From Brevundimonas nasdae (lineage in GTDB: Bacteria > Pseudomonadota > Alphaproteobacteria > Caulobacterales > Caulobacteraceae), in NCBI RefSeq assembly GCF_016654005.1, contig NZ_JAEPWN010000002.1, positions 372,001 to 436,000 of the forward strand: a stretch of 64,000 bases of DNA. Direction: 5' to 3'. Shown here in pieces: positions 45,074 to 54,296 of the stretch; position 1 is the stretch's first letter; each line of letters begins with the position of its first letter. The notes beneath the pieces are model-generated. The model saw only the letters and a list, made by a program, of their open reading frames with translations, was not told the DNA's origin and searched no databases. The translations under genes and the position numbers were made by a program.

Positions 45074-46174
45074 ATGCCGCCAGTGCTGATCATAGGGGCC
45101 GGTCCCGTGGGACTGGCCGCCGCCCTCTTCCTGACCCGTCGCGGCGTCTCCGTGCGCATTCTGGACGCAGACGCCGCGCCGCACGCCACCTCCCGCGCGC
45201 TCGCCGTCAGCCCGCGCACCCTTGAACTTCTGACAGACAGCGGCGTCGCCGCCGCCATGGTCGCCGAGGGCAACAGGGTCGATGGCATCCGCCTGTTCTA
45301 CGACGGCCGACCGCTTGCGACCGTCACGCCGGACTGGAGCCGGATGGGGTCGGCCTATCCCATGACCATCCTGCCCCAGGCCCGGTCGGAGGCGCACCTG
45401 ATCGCGGCTCTGTCTGCTCTGGGTGTCGCCGTCGAACGCGGGCGCGTCCTGACCGACCTCCGCCGGACCGACGACGCCGTCACCGCCGTCTTGGCGGATG
45501 GAGAGGCGCTGACCGCCCCGCTGTTGTTCGCCGCCGACGGCGCCCATTCCGTCACCCGCCACGCCCTGAACATCAGCTTCCCCGGCGACAGCGCGTCCCA
45601 GGCCTGGCATCTGATGGATGCAGAGATCGAGGGGCCGCCCACGGATCAGGTCTGGGTCAATTTCGGCGTCGGCCGCGCCTTCATCTGCCTGCCCTATGCG
45701 GGCAAGACCGTGCGGCTGTTCACCTTCGGCCAGCCGCTGATCGACAGCATCCCCAGGCATTGGCGGTTGGGTGAAATCCGCTGGCGCAGCGATTTCACGG
45801 TGTCGCACCGCATCGCAGATCGGCTGTCCGTCGGTCGGATCGCTCTGGGCGGAGACGCCGCCCATATTCATTCCCCCATCGGCGGACGCGGCATGAACCT
45901 GGGCATAGAGGACGCCTGGGTCTTCTCAGCCTGCGCGGCGGACTTCCTGAATGGCGAAACCAGCCGCATCGACGACTATGACCGCCTGCGCCGTCCCGCC
46001 GACGCCGCCGTCGTAAAGACCATCCGCGCCATCACCCGGTTCGTCACGGACGACGGTTTCCTCGCCAATACGGCCAAGCGAACCCTGCCGCCCATCGCCA
46101 CGCGTTTCCCCGGTTTGATCAACCGTGCGCTTCGTGTCGGCATGGGCCTCGACCACCCGATCCCACTGCGCTAA
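45074..46174 (+). CDS. FAD-dependent aromatic-type monooxygenase (PHBH family)
   Basis: The 366-residue flavoprotein has the FAD-binding L-I-I-G-A-G-P-V-G-L at the N-terminus, an internal DG motif FAADGAHSVTRHAL near residue 155, and GDAAHIHSPIGGRGMNLGIEDA for the FAD ribityl group. This is the p-hydroxybenzoate-hydroxylase superfamily, with many different substrates including aromatics, ubiquinone precursors and antibiotics, so the substrate is unknown. A strong GGAGG lies 7 nt before the start. It is 9 nt upstream of cobS, but no link to cobalamin is implied. Confidence 0.88.
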   Translation: MPPVLIIGAGPVGLAAALFLTRRGVSVRILDADAAPHATSRALAVSPRTLELLTDSGVAAAMVAEGNRVDGIRLFYDGRPLATVTPDWSRMGSAYPMTILPQARSEAHLIAALSALGVAVERGRVLTDLRRTDDAVTAVLADGEALTAPLLFAADGAHSVTRHALNISFPGDSASQAWHLMDAEIEGPPTDQVWVNFGVGRAFICLPYAGKTVRLFTFGQPLIDSIPRHWRLGEIRWRSDFTVSHRIADRLSVGRIALGGDAAHIHSPIGGRGMNLGIEDAWVFSACAADFLNGETSRIDDYDRLRRPADAAVVKTIRAITRFVTDDGFLANTAKRTLPPIATRFPGLINRALRVGMGLDHPIPLR

Positions 46175-46183
46175 TCGGGGGCC

Positions 46184-47188
46184 ATGACCTCGCCGCTCGA
46201 CGCCTCCCCCGATCCGCTGCTGACGCTTGAACCCCACCGCCGCGTGACGCTTCGCGAAGCGTTCGGCGTGGACAGCGACATGACCGTGCCGTGCTTCAAC
46301 GAGCGCGACAGCCATGTGCCCGAGATCGACGAGGCCTATCGCTTCGATCCCCAGACGACCATCGCCATCGCCGCAGGCTTCGCCTTTGACCGCCGCGTCA
46401 TGGTCCAGGGCTATCACGGCACCGGCAAGTCGACCCATATCGAACAGGTCGCCGCCCGCCTGAACTGGCCGCTGGTGCGCGTGAACCTGGACAGCCACGT
46501 CAGCCGCATCGACCTGATCGGCAAGGACGCCATCGTCCTGAAGGACGGCAAGCAGATCACCGAGTTCCGCGAGGGCATCCTGCCCTGGTCGCTGCAACGC
46601 CCCGTCGCCCTGGTCTTCGATGAATATGATGCGGGCCGCCCGGACGTCATGTTCGTGATCCAGCGCGTGCTGGAGGCGCAGGGTCGCCTGACCCTGCTGG
46701 ACCAGAACCGCGTCATCCGCCCCAACAAGCATTTCCGCCTCTTCGCCACGACCAACACCATCGGTCTGGGCGACACCACGGGCCTGTATCACGGCGCGCA
46801 ACAGATCAATCAGGCCCAGCTGGACCGCTGGAACATCGTCACGACGCTGAACTACCTCGACCACGACGTCGAGGCCGAGATCGTCGCCGCAAAGGTGCCC
46901 GAGTGGTCGGACGCCGAGGGCAAGCGCCGCATCGCCGCCATGGTCCGCGTCGCCGACATGACCCGCAACGCCTTCATGAACGGCGACATCTCCACCGTCA
47001 TGTCGCCGCGCACGGTCATCACTTGGGCCCAGAACGCCATCATCTTCGGCGGCGACGTGGCCCTGTCCTTCCGCCTGACCTTCCTGAACAAGTGCGACGA
47101 ACTGGAACGCCCCACCATCGCGGAGTTCTACCAGCGCGCCTTCGGCGAAGACCTGCCCGAAGCGGCGACGCGGGTGAAGGTGGGGTGA
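46184..47188 (+). CDS. cobS: Cobaltochelatase subunit CobS (aerobic type)
   Basis: CobS is the AAA+ ATPase that with CobT and CobN inserts cobalt during aerobic cobalamin synthesis. The 334-residue protein has Walker [13 protein letters not shown], Walker B LVFDEYD, sensor [18 protein letters not shown] and the C-terminal helical part. Length and sequence are typical. CobT usually follows cobS in alphaproteobacteria, but here no cobT is within the window. The next gene is a foreign-looking DUF4145-like gene whose ATG overlaps the cobS stop by one base. Confidence 0.95.
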   Translation: MTSPLDASPDPLLTLEPHRRVTLREAFGVDSDMTVPCFNERDSHVPEIDEAYRFDPQTTIAIAAGFAFDRRVMVQGYHGTGKSTHIEQVAARLNWPLVRVNLDSHVSRIDLIGKDAIVLKDGKQITEFREGILPWSLQRPVALVFDEYDAGRPDVMFVIQRVLEAQGRLTLLDQNRVIRPNKHFRLFATTNTIGLGDTTGLYHGAQQINQAQLDRWNIVTTLNYLDHDVEAEIVAAKVPEWSDAEGKRRIAAMVRVADMTRNAFMNGDISTVMSPRTVITWAQNAIIFGGDVALSFRLTFLNKCDELERPTIAEFYQRAFGEDLPEAATRVKVG

Positions 47189-47904
47189 TGGCCAACATCC
47201 CAATTCGTCTACGGTGCCCAAACTGCAGCCATATAGAACGTATGGATGTCACAGCACCTTTGGCGATGTGGTCAATGCCAAATAACTTTACCTTACGAGT
47301 CGAGACCTCCACTACATCCGCTTCAATAGCTGCAGCCGCCGCCGTTTGCCCCAATTGCAAAATTTCATTTGGACTTAAAATACAATCCAAGTCAGCCGGA
47401 ACTATAGATAGAATATTAAAGTCAACTTCATCGGCCGAAGTAGACAGATCGCTTTACGACACTTCGGTAACGACATTCCCCAAAAATAAGTCTGACATTA
47501 CCCACGACAAAAACCTCCCTTCAAAAATCCGGAATGCTTTTGTTTTCATACAAGAAGACGCGATAAATAAACGAAACCCTGCGGGTATTATGAGCGGCGC
47601 CCGCGCTTGCCTAGATGTTGCACTAAAGAACCTAGGTGAATCAGATGGAGGGCGACGAACTCGCATCAACAAACTCCTGTCGCGCGGCATTATTACAACT
47701 TCGATCGCGGCATGGGCTCAAAGCCTATGGGAAGAAGGTTCTGATGCTGTTCACGATTTAGATGCCGAAATTGATCGAGCGATTGAGCATGTCGAGTTCT
47801 TAAAGCTGTTTTTTGAAGTGGCCTTCGGCCTACCCGCAAGAATTGCTCTCGCGTCTCACGAAGGCGAAGTTGATCCAACAGAAATTACGCTGCCCTCGGC
47901 GTAA
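47188..47904 (+). CDS. Zinc-ribbon plus DUF4145-like protein, AT-richer than its surroundings
   Basis: The protein has 238 residues. The ATG at 47188 shares a base with the cobS stop (TGATGG). An open frame going further upstream runs through cobS and is not credible. Two C-P-N-C motifs near residues 11 and 53 suggest a zinc ribbon. From about 115, RNAFVFIQEDAINKRNPAGIMSGARACLDVALKNLG and the later ISTSIAAW-like helices followed by GSDAVHDLDAE resemble DUF4145, a helical domain often seen in defence and mobile-element contexts. Base and codon use drop sharply in GC compared with cobS and the higA gene. Its last 20 nt overlap higA. Function unknown; transfer is the likely origin. Confidence 0.75.
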   Translation: MANIPIRLRCPNCSHIERMDVTAPLAMWSMPNNFTLRVETSTTSASIAAAAAVCPNCKISFGLKIQSKSAGTIDRILKSTSSAEVDRSLYDTSVTTFPKNKSDITHDKNLPSKIRNAFVFIQEDAINKRNPAGIMSGARACLDVALKNLGESDGGRRTRINKLLSRGIITTSIAAWAQSLWEEGSDAVHDLDAEIDRAIEHVEFLKLFFEVAFGLPARIALASHEGEVDPTEITLPSA

Positions 47905-48220
47905 TCATCTCCAGCGCATCGCCCATCTTCCGGCGCTGCTCCATCAGGTCATAGCTGTTCTGCAGCCGCAGAAAATACCCTTCGCTCAGCCCCCAATAGC
48001 GCGTCAGGCGCAGGTCGGTGTCCGCCGTGACGGCGCGCTTGCCCAGAACGATCTCGTTGATCCGGCGCGGCGGCACGCCGATGGATTTGGCCAGAGCGGT
48101 CTGGCTCATGCCCAACGGCTTGAGGAAATCCTCCAACAGCACATCGCCGGGCGTCGGGTTTTTCAGCCAATCGTCCGAACGGCCGTCCTGACGGTCAATG
48201 GTCGTCGCAGATTTCAACAT
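47885..48220 (-). CDS. higA: HigA-type antitoxin (HTH Xre family)
   Basis: HigA neutralises HigB and represses the operon. From the ATG at 48220 it has 111 residues, with AGGAGG 8 nt upstream (48229-48234). The frame upstream of this ATG belongs to higB. The helix-turn-helix is in DFLKPLGMSQTALAKSIGVPPRRINEIVLGKRAVTADTDLRLTRYWG, the VapI/HigA pattern. It is downstream of higB, overlapping it by 26 nt, which is the usual HigBA order. Its 3' end overlaps the DUF4145-like gene by 20 nt. Confidence 0.93.
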   Translation of the reverse strand: MLKSATTIDRQDGRSDDWLKNPTPGDVLLEDFLKPLGMSQTALAKSIGVPPRRINEIVLGKRAVTADTDLRLTRYWGLSEGYFLRLQNSYDLMEQRRKMGDALEMITPRAA

Positions 48221-48476
48221 CGTCGCAACCTCCTGAACTCCAGCGGAAACAAATCCGCCATTGTTGATTGATCCGTATCGAGTGCTGCCCCTTGCGATCG
48301 CCCGACAGCGCCTCAAGCCGGTTGCCGGGCGGAAGACGCAGGTCGTCGACAACCTCGGCGGCGTCCAGCGCACGCAGCTTTCGCAACGCCGCGTCCTGAA
48401 TATCAGCAGGCAGCCGCCGCGACCGCTGGCCGGTCCAGACCTTTTCCGTCTCGCGATCACGGAAACTGCGGATCAT
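48195..48476 (-). CDS. higB: HigB-type toxin (RelE/ParE superfamily mRNA interferase)
   Basis: HigB toxins cut mRNA on the ribosome. The 93-residue protein opens with MIRSFRDRETEKVWTGQRSRRLP and has the core DIQDAALRKLRALDAA, PPGNRLEALSGDRKGQHSIRINQQWRICF, which is the HigB signature including the basic residues used for RNA. It is the first gene of the pair. A palindromic operator-like sequence lies directly upstream at 48485-48507. Confidence 0.92.
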   Translation of the reverse strand: MIRSFRDRETEKVWTGQRSRRLPADIQDAALRKLRALDAAEVVDDLRLPPGNRLEALSGDRKGQHSIRINQQWRICFRWSSGGCDDVEICDDH

Positions 48477-48484
48477 AGAGGGCG

Positions 48485-48507
48485 AATATAACGCATAACG
48501 TTACGCA
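48485..48507 (-). promoter_or_regulatory. higBA operator and -10 region
   Basis: The perfect palindrome TAACGTTA (48496-48503) is nested in GCATAACGTTACGC, and a second half ATAACGC lies at 48488-48494. On the minus strand TTATAT (48491-48486) is a fair -10 box. The element begins 9 bp before the higB ATG. HigA dimers normally bind such palindromes over their own promoter. Confidence 0.5.
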
Positions 48508-48601
48508 GGACAACCTGTCACCTCACCTTCAACATCACACCGCGATTGATCGCTCTTTAAGGACTCCCGCCCTACGACACTGTTCGAGTGGGGCCTGGTT
48601 C

Positions 48602-50398
48602 ATGATTGACAGCACTGAGTACGTTCGCGCCTACGCGGAGCGGTACAGAGACTTGTTTCCAGTGCGGCTGGCGTCGGTCGCTGCAGTCATCTTTCTGACC
48701 GTATGGCTCAGCGGCTGGGTCTGGGGCATCGGCTTCTTCGCCGTGCAAGGGCCGCTCTATGTCATGCTGTGGCGTGTGACCCGGCGCAGTCTGGCGCAGC
48801 CGGATGCGCCGGGCGGCGGTCTCAGGCTCAAGCGCTGGACCGAGGCGATCACCCTGGCGCTGGCGGTGCACAACAGCCTGTTCGTGCTGGCCGCTTGGCG
48901 TTTGCTGCCAGACCTTCATATCCACCTGATCCTGCTGATCTCGGGCGTGCTGATGGTCGGCGCCCTGCAGGCCCACGCCAGCCGCCTCAGCTTCGCCGCC
49001 GCCGTGGTTCCCCCCATGGCCGCCATCTTCTGGATCACCTTCATCGAACCCGGCGTCAGCGCCACCCTGCAGATGCCGGTCCTGATGCTGACGCTCGGCG
49101 TCGTCAGCGCCGCCTGGCGCCAGTGGCGCACCGACCGCGAGACCGTCCGGCTGATGCTGGAGATGTCCGAACAGTCGCAGCAGCTTCAGGCCGCCCTGTC
49201 CCAGTCCGAGATCGACCGCGCCGCCGCCGAGCGCGCCAATCAGGCCAAGTCCCGTTTTCTGGCCATGATCAGCCACGAGGTCCGCACGCCCCTGAACGTC
49301 GTCCTGGGTCTGGCCGAGGTTCTGAAACGCCGCCGCCTGCCCTCGGCGGAGGCGGGCATGATCGACGACATGGCGGATGCGGGCGGCATGCTGCTACGGC
49401 TGCTGAATGGCGCGCTGGACATCTCAAAGATCGAATCCGGCCAGTCCGAGGTCCAGATGGCGCCCGCCGATCTGGCCCAGACCCTGACGGCCATCGTCCG
49501 CGTCTGGGGCGCCCGCGTCGAGGAGTTGAACCTGTCGCTGGAGCTGGAGCTGCTGGGCCGCCCCGAGGACTTCGTCGTCCAAACGGACGTGGCCAAGGTC
49601 GAACAGGTGATCATCAACTTCCTGTCCAACGCGCTGAAGCTGACGCCGAACGGCGTGATCCGCATCGTCGCACAGGCCCAGCCCGCATCGGACGGCGCCG
49701 TCGCCCTGAGCTTCGAGGTTCACGATCAGGGTCCGGGCGTGCCGCAAGACCAGCGCGAGCGCATCTTCCAGCCGTTCGAGCAGCTTGACGCCGGGCGCGC
49801 CGTCGGCGGCGCAGGTCTGGGGCTGGCCATCTGCCGCGCCAGCGTCCTGGCCCTGGGCGGCGATCTGGGCGTCCGCGCCGCCCAGCCGCACGGCGCCGTC
49901 TTCTGGTTCGGCTTCACGGCGGAGCGCGCGACGGTCCACGCCGTCCCCCTGCCTGTCGAGATCGACCTGCCCCCGGCGCCGCACCGGTCCGCAAACCTGC
50001 CTGCGGACGACCGCCCGTCCATCCTGATCGCCGAGGACCACCCCGCCAACCGCAAGCTGCTGGCCCTGCTGCTGGAGCCGTTCGACATCAACCTGGCCTT
50101 TGTCGAGAACGGCAAGGAGGCGCTGGACGCCCTGTCCGAAGCCTCATTCGACCTGGTGCTGATGGATGCGATGATGCCCGTCATGGACGGCATCACGGCC
50201 CTGACCGCCATCCGCGCGACCGAGGCCGCCGCTGGTCGCCCCCGCGCCCTGGTCCATATGCTGACGGCCAATGTGTTCGAGGACGACGTCGCCCGCTACA
50301 TGCAGGCGGGGGCCGACGGGGTTCTGCGCAAGCCCATAGAGATCGACGACCTCCACCGCGTGGTGCAGCAGAGCTTCAGACAGCCTCTGGCGGCCTGA
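48602..50398 (+). CDS. Hybrid sensor histidine kinase (membrane sensor, HisKA, HATPase, REC)
   Basis: The 598-residue protein starts with a membrane domain of about six helices (15-175) that has no large periplasmic loop. A short coiled coil (about 185-210) leads to the HisKA domain with M-I-S-H-E-V-R-T-P-L-N. Next is the ATPase domain: N-box INFLSNALKLTPNG, with Leu for the usual Phe, and GPGVPQ, GLGLAICRAS. A C-terminal receiver domain (about 470-595) has the phosphoacceptor D in L-M-D-A-M-M-P-V-M-D-G. It is monocistronic and no partner response regulator gene is adjacent, so it probably passes phosphate through its own REC. The signal is unknown. Confidence 0.94.
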   Translation: MIDSTEYVRAYAERYRDLFPVRLASVAAVIFLTVWLSGWVWGIGFFAVQGPLYVMLWRVTRRSLAQPDAPGGGLRLKRWTEAITLALAVHNSLFVLAAWRLLPDLHIHLILLISGVLMVGALQAHASRLSFAAAVVPPMAAIFWITFIEPGVSATLQMPVLMLTLGVVSAAWRQWRTDRETVRLMLEMSEQSQQLQAALSQSEIDRAAAERANQAKSRFLAMISHEVRTPLNVVLGLAEVLKRRRLPSAEAGMIDDMADAGGMLLRLLNGALDISKIESGQSEVQMAPADLAQTLTAIVRVWGARVEELNLSLELELLGRPEDFVVQTDVAKVEQVIINFLSNALKLTPNGVIRIVAQAQPASDGAVALSFEVHDQGPGVPQDQRERIFQPFEQLDAGRAVGGAGLGLAICRASVLALGGDLGVRAAQPHGAVFWFGFTAERATVHAVPLPVEIDLPPAPHRSANLPADDRPSILIAEDHPANRKLLALLLEPFDINLAFVENGKEALDALSEASFDLVLMDAMMPVMDGITALTAIRATEAAAGRPRALVHMLTANVFEDDVARYMQAGADGVLRKPIEIDDLHRVVQQSFRQPLAA

Positions 50399-50960
50399 CC
50401 GCCCAGCTGGGCTCCGCCAAGCCCCGCGCTGTCTCGCGCACGCCCTGGGGCCAGTCGACTGTCGCGGCCTCAAACCCGGTGCGGTCGCCTGCGAACAACA
50501 TCCGCACAGCCTCTTCATAGTTGGCCAGGTCGCCCGCCAGCGCGGTCATGAACCGATAGGCCGCCTCTTGCGCGCGGCGCGCCCGATCCGGCCCCTCGGC
50601 CTCGCGCATCGCCGCCTCGACCATCTTGCGTAGGGCCGACGAGGCGCCGCCCGGCTGACCGGCCAGCCAGTCCCAGTGACGCGGCAGCAGGGTCACCTCC
50701 CTCGCCGTCACCCCCAGCCGGGGCCGCCCCGGCCCCTTCTTGGGCTCAGGCGCCGCGCCAGGCAGCCGCGCCAACGCCGTCTCCAGATCGCCGCGCAGAT
50801 CGAACTCGACGGCATGACCGCTCGCCAGGTCGAAGACCAGCACGTCCTCGCCTGCGTCCGTCGCCGCCTTGACTGCAGCCAGCACCTCCTGCGGCCGGCC
50901 TTCGGCGATCAGGCGCTGGCCGGCAAAGGCCGCGCACTGCATGTCGAAAGTGGGGATCAT
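50376..50960 (-). CDS. DUF2239 family protein
   Basis: The 194-residue protein starts at the ATG 50960, with GAGGAG 6 nt upstream; a longer frame to 51005 lacks this signal. The sequence AFAGQRLIAEGRPQEVLAAVKAA, VLVFDLASGHAVEFDLRG and especially the GPGRPRLGVTAREVTLLPRHWDWLAGQPGGASSALRKMVE block define DUF2239. The function of the family is unknown. The G-R-P-R-L-G basic stretch and the helix after it look like a DNA-binding segment, but this is speculative. Its 3' end overlaps the histidine kinase gene by 23 nt. Confidence 0.87.
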   Translation of the reverse strand: MIPTFDMQCAAFAGQRLIAEGRPQEVLAAVKAATDAGEDVLVFDLASGHAVEFDLRGDLETALARLPGAAPEPKKGPGRPRLGVTAREVTLLPRHWDWLAGQPGGASSALRKMVEAAMREAEGPDRARRAQEAAYRFMTALAGDLANYEEAVRMLFAGDRTGFEAATVDWPQGVRETARGLAEPSWAVRPPEAV

Positions 50961-51035
50961 GTTCGGCTCCTCGTTCGAGGCTCCGAATTGCCCGGATAAA
51001 ATCATGCCGTCAAATCAGCCCGGCAGACTGGGCAA

Positions 51036-51065
51036 GGACGGCGGCGCCATGACGCACCGCCGTCC
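51036..51065. other. Hairpin downstream of gdhA
   Basis: GGACGGCGG (51036-51044) pairs with CCGCCGTCC (51057-51065). It lies 10 bp past the gdhA stop, but the T-rich side (GTCTTTTC) is on the plus strand, so it is a poor terminator for gdhA. The remaining bases up to the DUF2239 start at 50960 show nothing else. Confidence 0.45.
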
Positions 51066-51074
51066 GTCTTTTCA

Positions 51075-52532
<1,458 letters not shown>

Positions 52533-52675
52533 TTATGCCGAAACCCGCGCTTTAGTCGGTCGGAAGCTGCGAAAAACCTTAGGTGCAGCGCGGCAAAAAC
52601 GGGGCACAGTTTGAGACTGATGGGCGCACCGTCGAATCAACGTGCGGCGGCGGAAAGATCGGTGTCGCTTCGCTT

Positions 52676-52718
52676 CTTTCGTCATTCAGGGCGCAGCGAC
52701 GACTCGGAATGACGAAAG
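52676..52718. repeat. 12-bp perfect inverted repeat
   Basis: CTTTCGTCATTC (52676-52687) and GAATGACGAAAG (52707-52718) are exact inverted copies separated by 19 nt. This may be a decayed intergenic palindromic repeat. It is not followed by a T run. Confidence 0.6.
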
Positions 52719-52783
52719 CAAACAACGCACACACCACAACCCGTCATCCTCGCCCGGAGGGCTCGCCTCTGCACGTCTAGAAT

Positions 52784-52798
52784 GTTCTTGATTTGTTC
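52784..52798 (+). promoter_or_regulatory. LexA (SOS) box upstream of the radical SAM gene
   Basis: GTTC (52784-52787), 7 nt, GTTC (52795-52798) is an exact match to the direct-repeat LexA box of alphaproteobacteria. It ends 24 bp before the ATG at 52823, where a repressor would block transcription. This places the radical SAM gene in the probable SOS regulon. Confidence 0.7.
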
Positions 52799-52822
52799 TG
52801 AAACTCGTTCCATCGTCAGGAC

Positions 52823-53887
52823 ATGGAAGCCGCAAAGGGAAGAGGCGCGCGTTCGAATGCGACCGGCCGCTACGAGACAAATCAGTCCGAGGCCTTCGAC
52901 GACGGCTGGACCGGCGACGACGCCGCGCCCGCGCCGTTGCGCACCGTCCTCACCCCCGAACACGCGCGTACCATCATCGCCCGGAACGACAGTCCGGACA
53001 TTGGCTTCGACCGCTCCATCAACCCGTACAAAGGTTGCGAACATGGCTGCATCTACTGTTACGCCCGTCCGTCCCATGCCTGGATGGGCCTATCCCCGGG
53101 CCTGGATTTCGAGAGCCGGATCTTCTTCAAGCCCGAGGCCGCAGGTCTGCTGGAACAGGCGTTCCTCGCACCCAAATATCGATGCAAGCGAATCCACATA
53201 GGCGGCAACACCGACCCCTATCAGCCGGTTGAGCGGACACTGAAATCCACCCGCTCGATCCTTGAGGTCATGCGGCGCTACAACCATCCCTTCACCATCA
53301 TCACCAAGTCGGTGCTGATCGGGCGCGACGCCGACATTCTGGGACCGATGGGCAAACAGGGACTGGCCTCCGCCATGGTCTCCATCACCACCCTGGACCG
53401 CAGTCTGGCCCGAACGATGGAGCCGCGCGCCTCAACCCCCGCCAAACGGCTGGAGGCGATCCGCAAGCTGGCCGACGCAGGCTGTCCGGTCGGGGTCGGG
53501 TTCGCCCCCGTCATTCCCGGCCTCAACGATCATGAGCTGGAGTCTGTGCTTGAGGCCGCCGCCAAGGCCGGGGCGACCTCGGCCATGTATGTCACCCTGC
53601 GCCTGCCGCTGGAGATCAAGGATCTGTTCCGCGAATGGCTGGCCGACGCCCGGCCCGACCGCGCCGCCCGCGTCATGTCACTGGTCCGCCAGACGCGCGG
53701 GGGCCGCGACTATGACCCCGACTTCTCGCAGCGGATGAAGGGCTCAGGCCCCGTCGCCGACCTGATCGCCGCTCGCTTCAAGGCTGCGATCAAACGCTAT
53801 GGTCTGGACACGCCCCGCCCCCTGCTGGACGAAACCCAGTTCCGCGTCCCGCCCGAGGCCCGGCCTCAGTTGGAGCTTTTCGGCTAG
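52823..53887 (+). CDS. Radical SAM protein, PA0069/SplB-like
   Basis: The 354-residue protein has the radical SAM cysteines C72-E-H-G-C76-I-Y-C79, preceded by FDRSINPYKGCEHGC, and the TIM-barrel blocks RIHIGGNTDPYQPVE and TIITKSVLIGRD. This fits the PA0069 subfamily, a group related to spore photoproduct lyase whose reaction has not been shown. A LexA box 24 bp upstream suggests a link with DNA damage. It converges on the acidic hypothetical gene; the two TAG stops overlap by 3 nt. Confidence 0.92.
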   Translation: MEAAKGRGARSNATGRYETNQSEAFDDGWTGDDAAPAPLRTVLTPEHARTIIARNDSPDIGFDRSINPYKGCEHGCIYCYARPSHAWMGLSPGLDFESRIFFKPEAAGLLEQAFLAPKYRCKRIHIGGNTDPYQPVERTLKSTRSILEVMRRYNHPFTIITKSVLIGRDADILGPMGKQGLASAMVSITTLDRSLARTMEPRASTPAKRLEAIRKLADAGCPVGVGFAPVIPGLNDHELESVLEAAAKAGATSAMYVTLRLPLEIKDLFREWLADARPDRAARVMSLVRQTRGGRDYDPDFSQRMKGSGPVADLIAARFKAAIKRYGLDTPRPLLDETQFRVPPEARPQLELFG

Positions 53888-54285
53888 TCCTCGTCGGCCG
53901 CCGACGGATCGATGGCCCGGGTCACCAGGTCGCGCCAGGTCGGGTCGGTGTCATCGACCAGATCGACGTCCTCCATCAGGGCTACGGCCCCCTCCCCATC
54001 CGGCAGGATCAGGCCCAGCACCTGCATCTCCTCGCCGTCATTGCCCAGATGGGTCTCGGCCTGGACGATGACCGCCGCCTGTTCGCCGTCCTCCTCCCAC
54101 CAGATCACCGGCTGGGGCAGGTCCATGTCGATCACGCGCGGATCGTCCGTCTCGCCCAGGGCGAACACCGCCCGGCGCGCCTGCACATCGTCCAGCGTCG
54201 CCACCGCGCCCGTGAACGGCTTCAGCCGGCTCCAGTCGTCGGCGTCGAACCCGCCGCCGTCCTCTTCGAAATCCTGATCGCTCAT
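53884..54285 (-). CDS. Acidic protein, function unknown
   Basis: I do not recognise this 133-residue protein. It is very acidic: the N-terminus reads MSDQDFEEDGGGFDADDW and the C-terminus DVDLVDDTDPTWRDLVTRA with SAADED at the end. A middle part, WWEEDGEQAAVIVQAETH, suggests a small mixed alpha/beta domain. The start at 54285 is chosen because the open frame further upstream runs through the methyltransferase gene. It begins 11 nt after the methyltransferase stop and is probably co-transcribed with it. Confidence 0.7.
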   Translation of the reverse strand: MSDQDFEEDGGGFDADDWSRLKPFTGAVATLDDVQARRAVFALGETDDPRVIDMDLPQPVIWWEEDGEQAAVIVQAETHLGNDGEEMQVLGLILPDGEGAVALMEDVDLVDDTDPTWRDLVTRAIDPSAADED

Positions 54286-54296
54286 GTGCTCATCGC

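Noticed and set aside
44585..45871. 428-codon open frame on the minus strand
   Set aside because: It covers ohr and the FAD monooxygenase, both with clear family motifs.
46903..47187. Upstream extension of the DUF4145-like gene
   Set aside because: The extra 95 codons run in another frame through the end of cobS and are Arg/His-rich noise. The ATG at 47188 is the natural start.
45926..47221. 431-codon open frame on the minus strand
   Set aside because: It is antisense to cobS; no ribosome-binding site or domain.
48602..49788. Second 361-codon plus-strand frame within the histidine kinase gene
   Set aside because: It is frame-shifted relative to the kinase, which has intact H, N, G and REC motifs.
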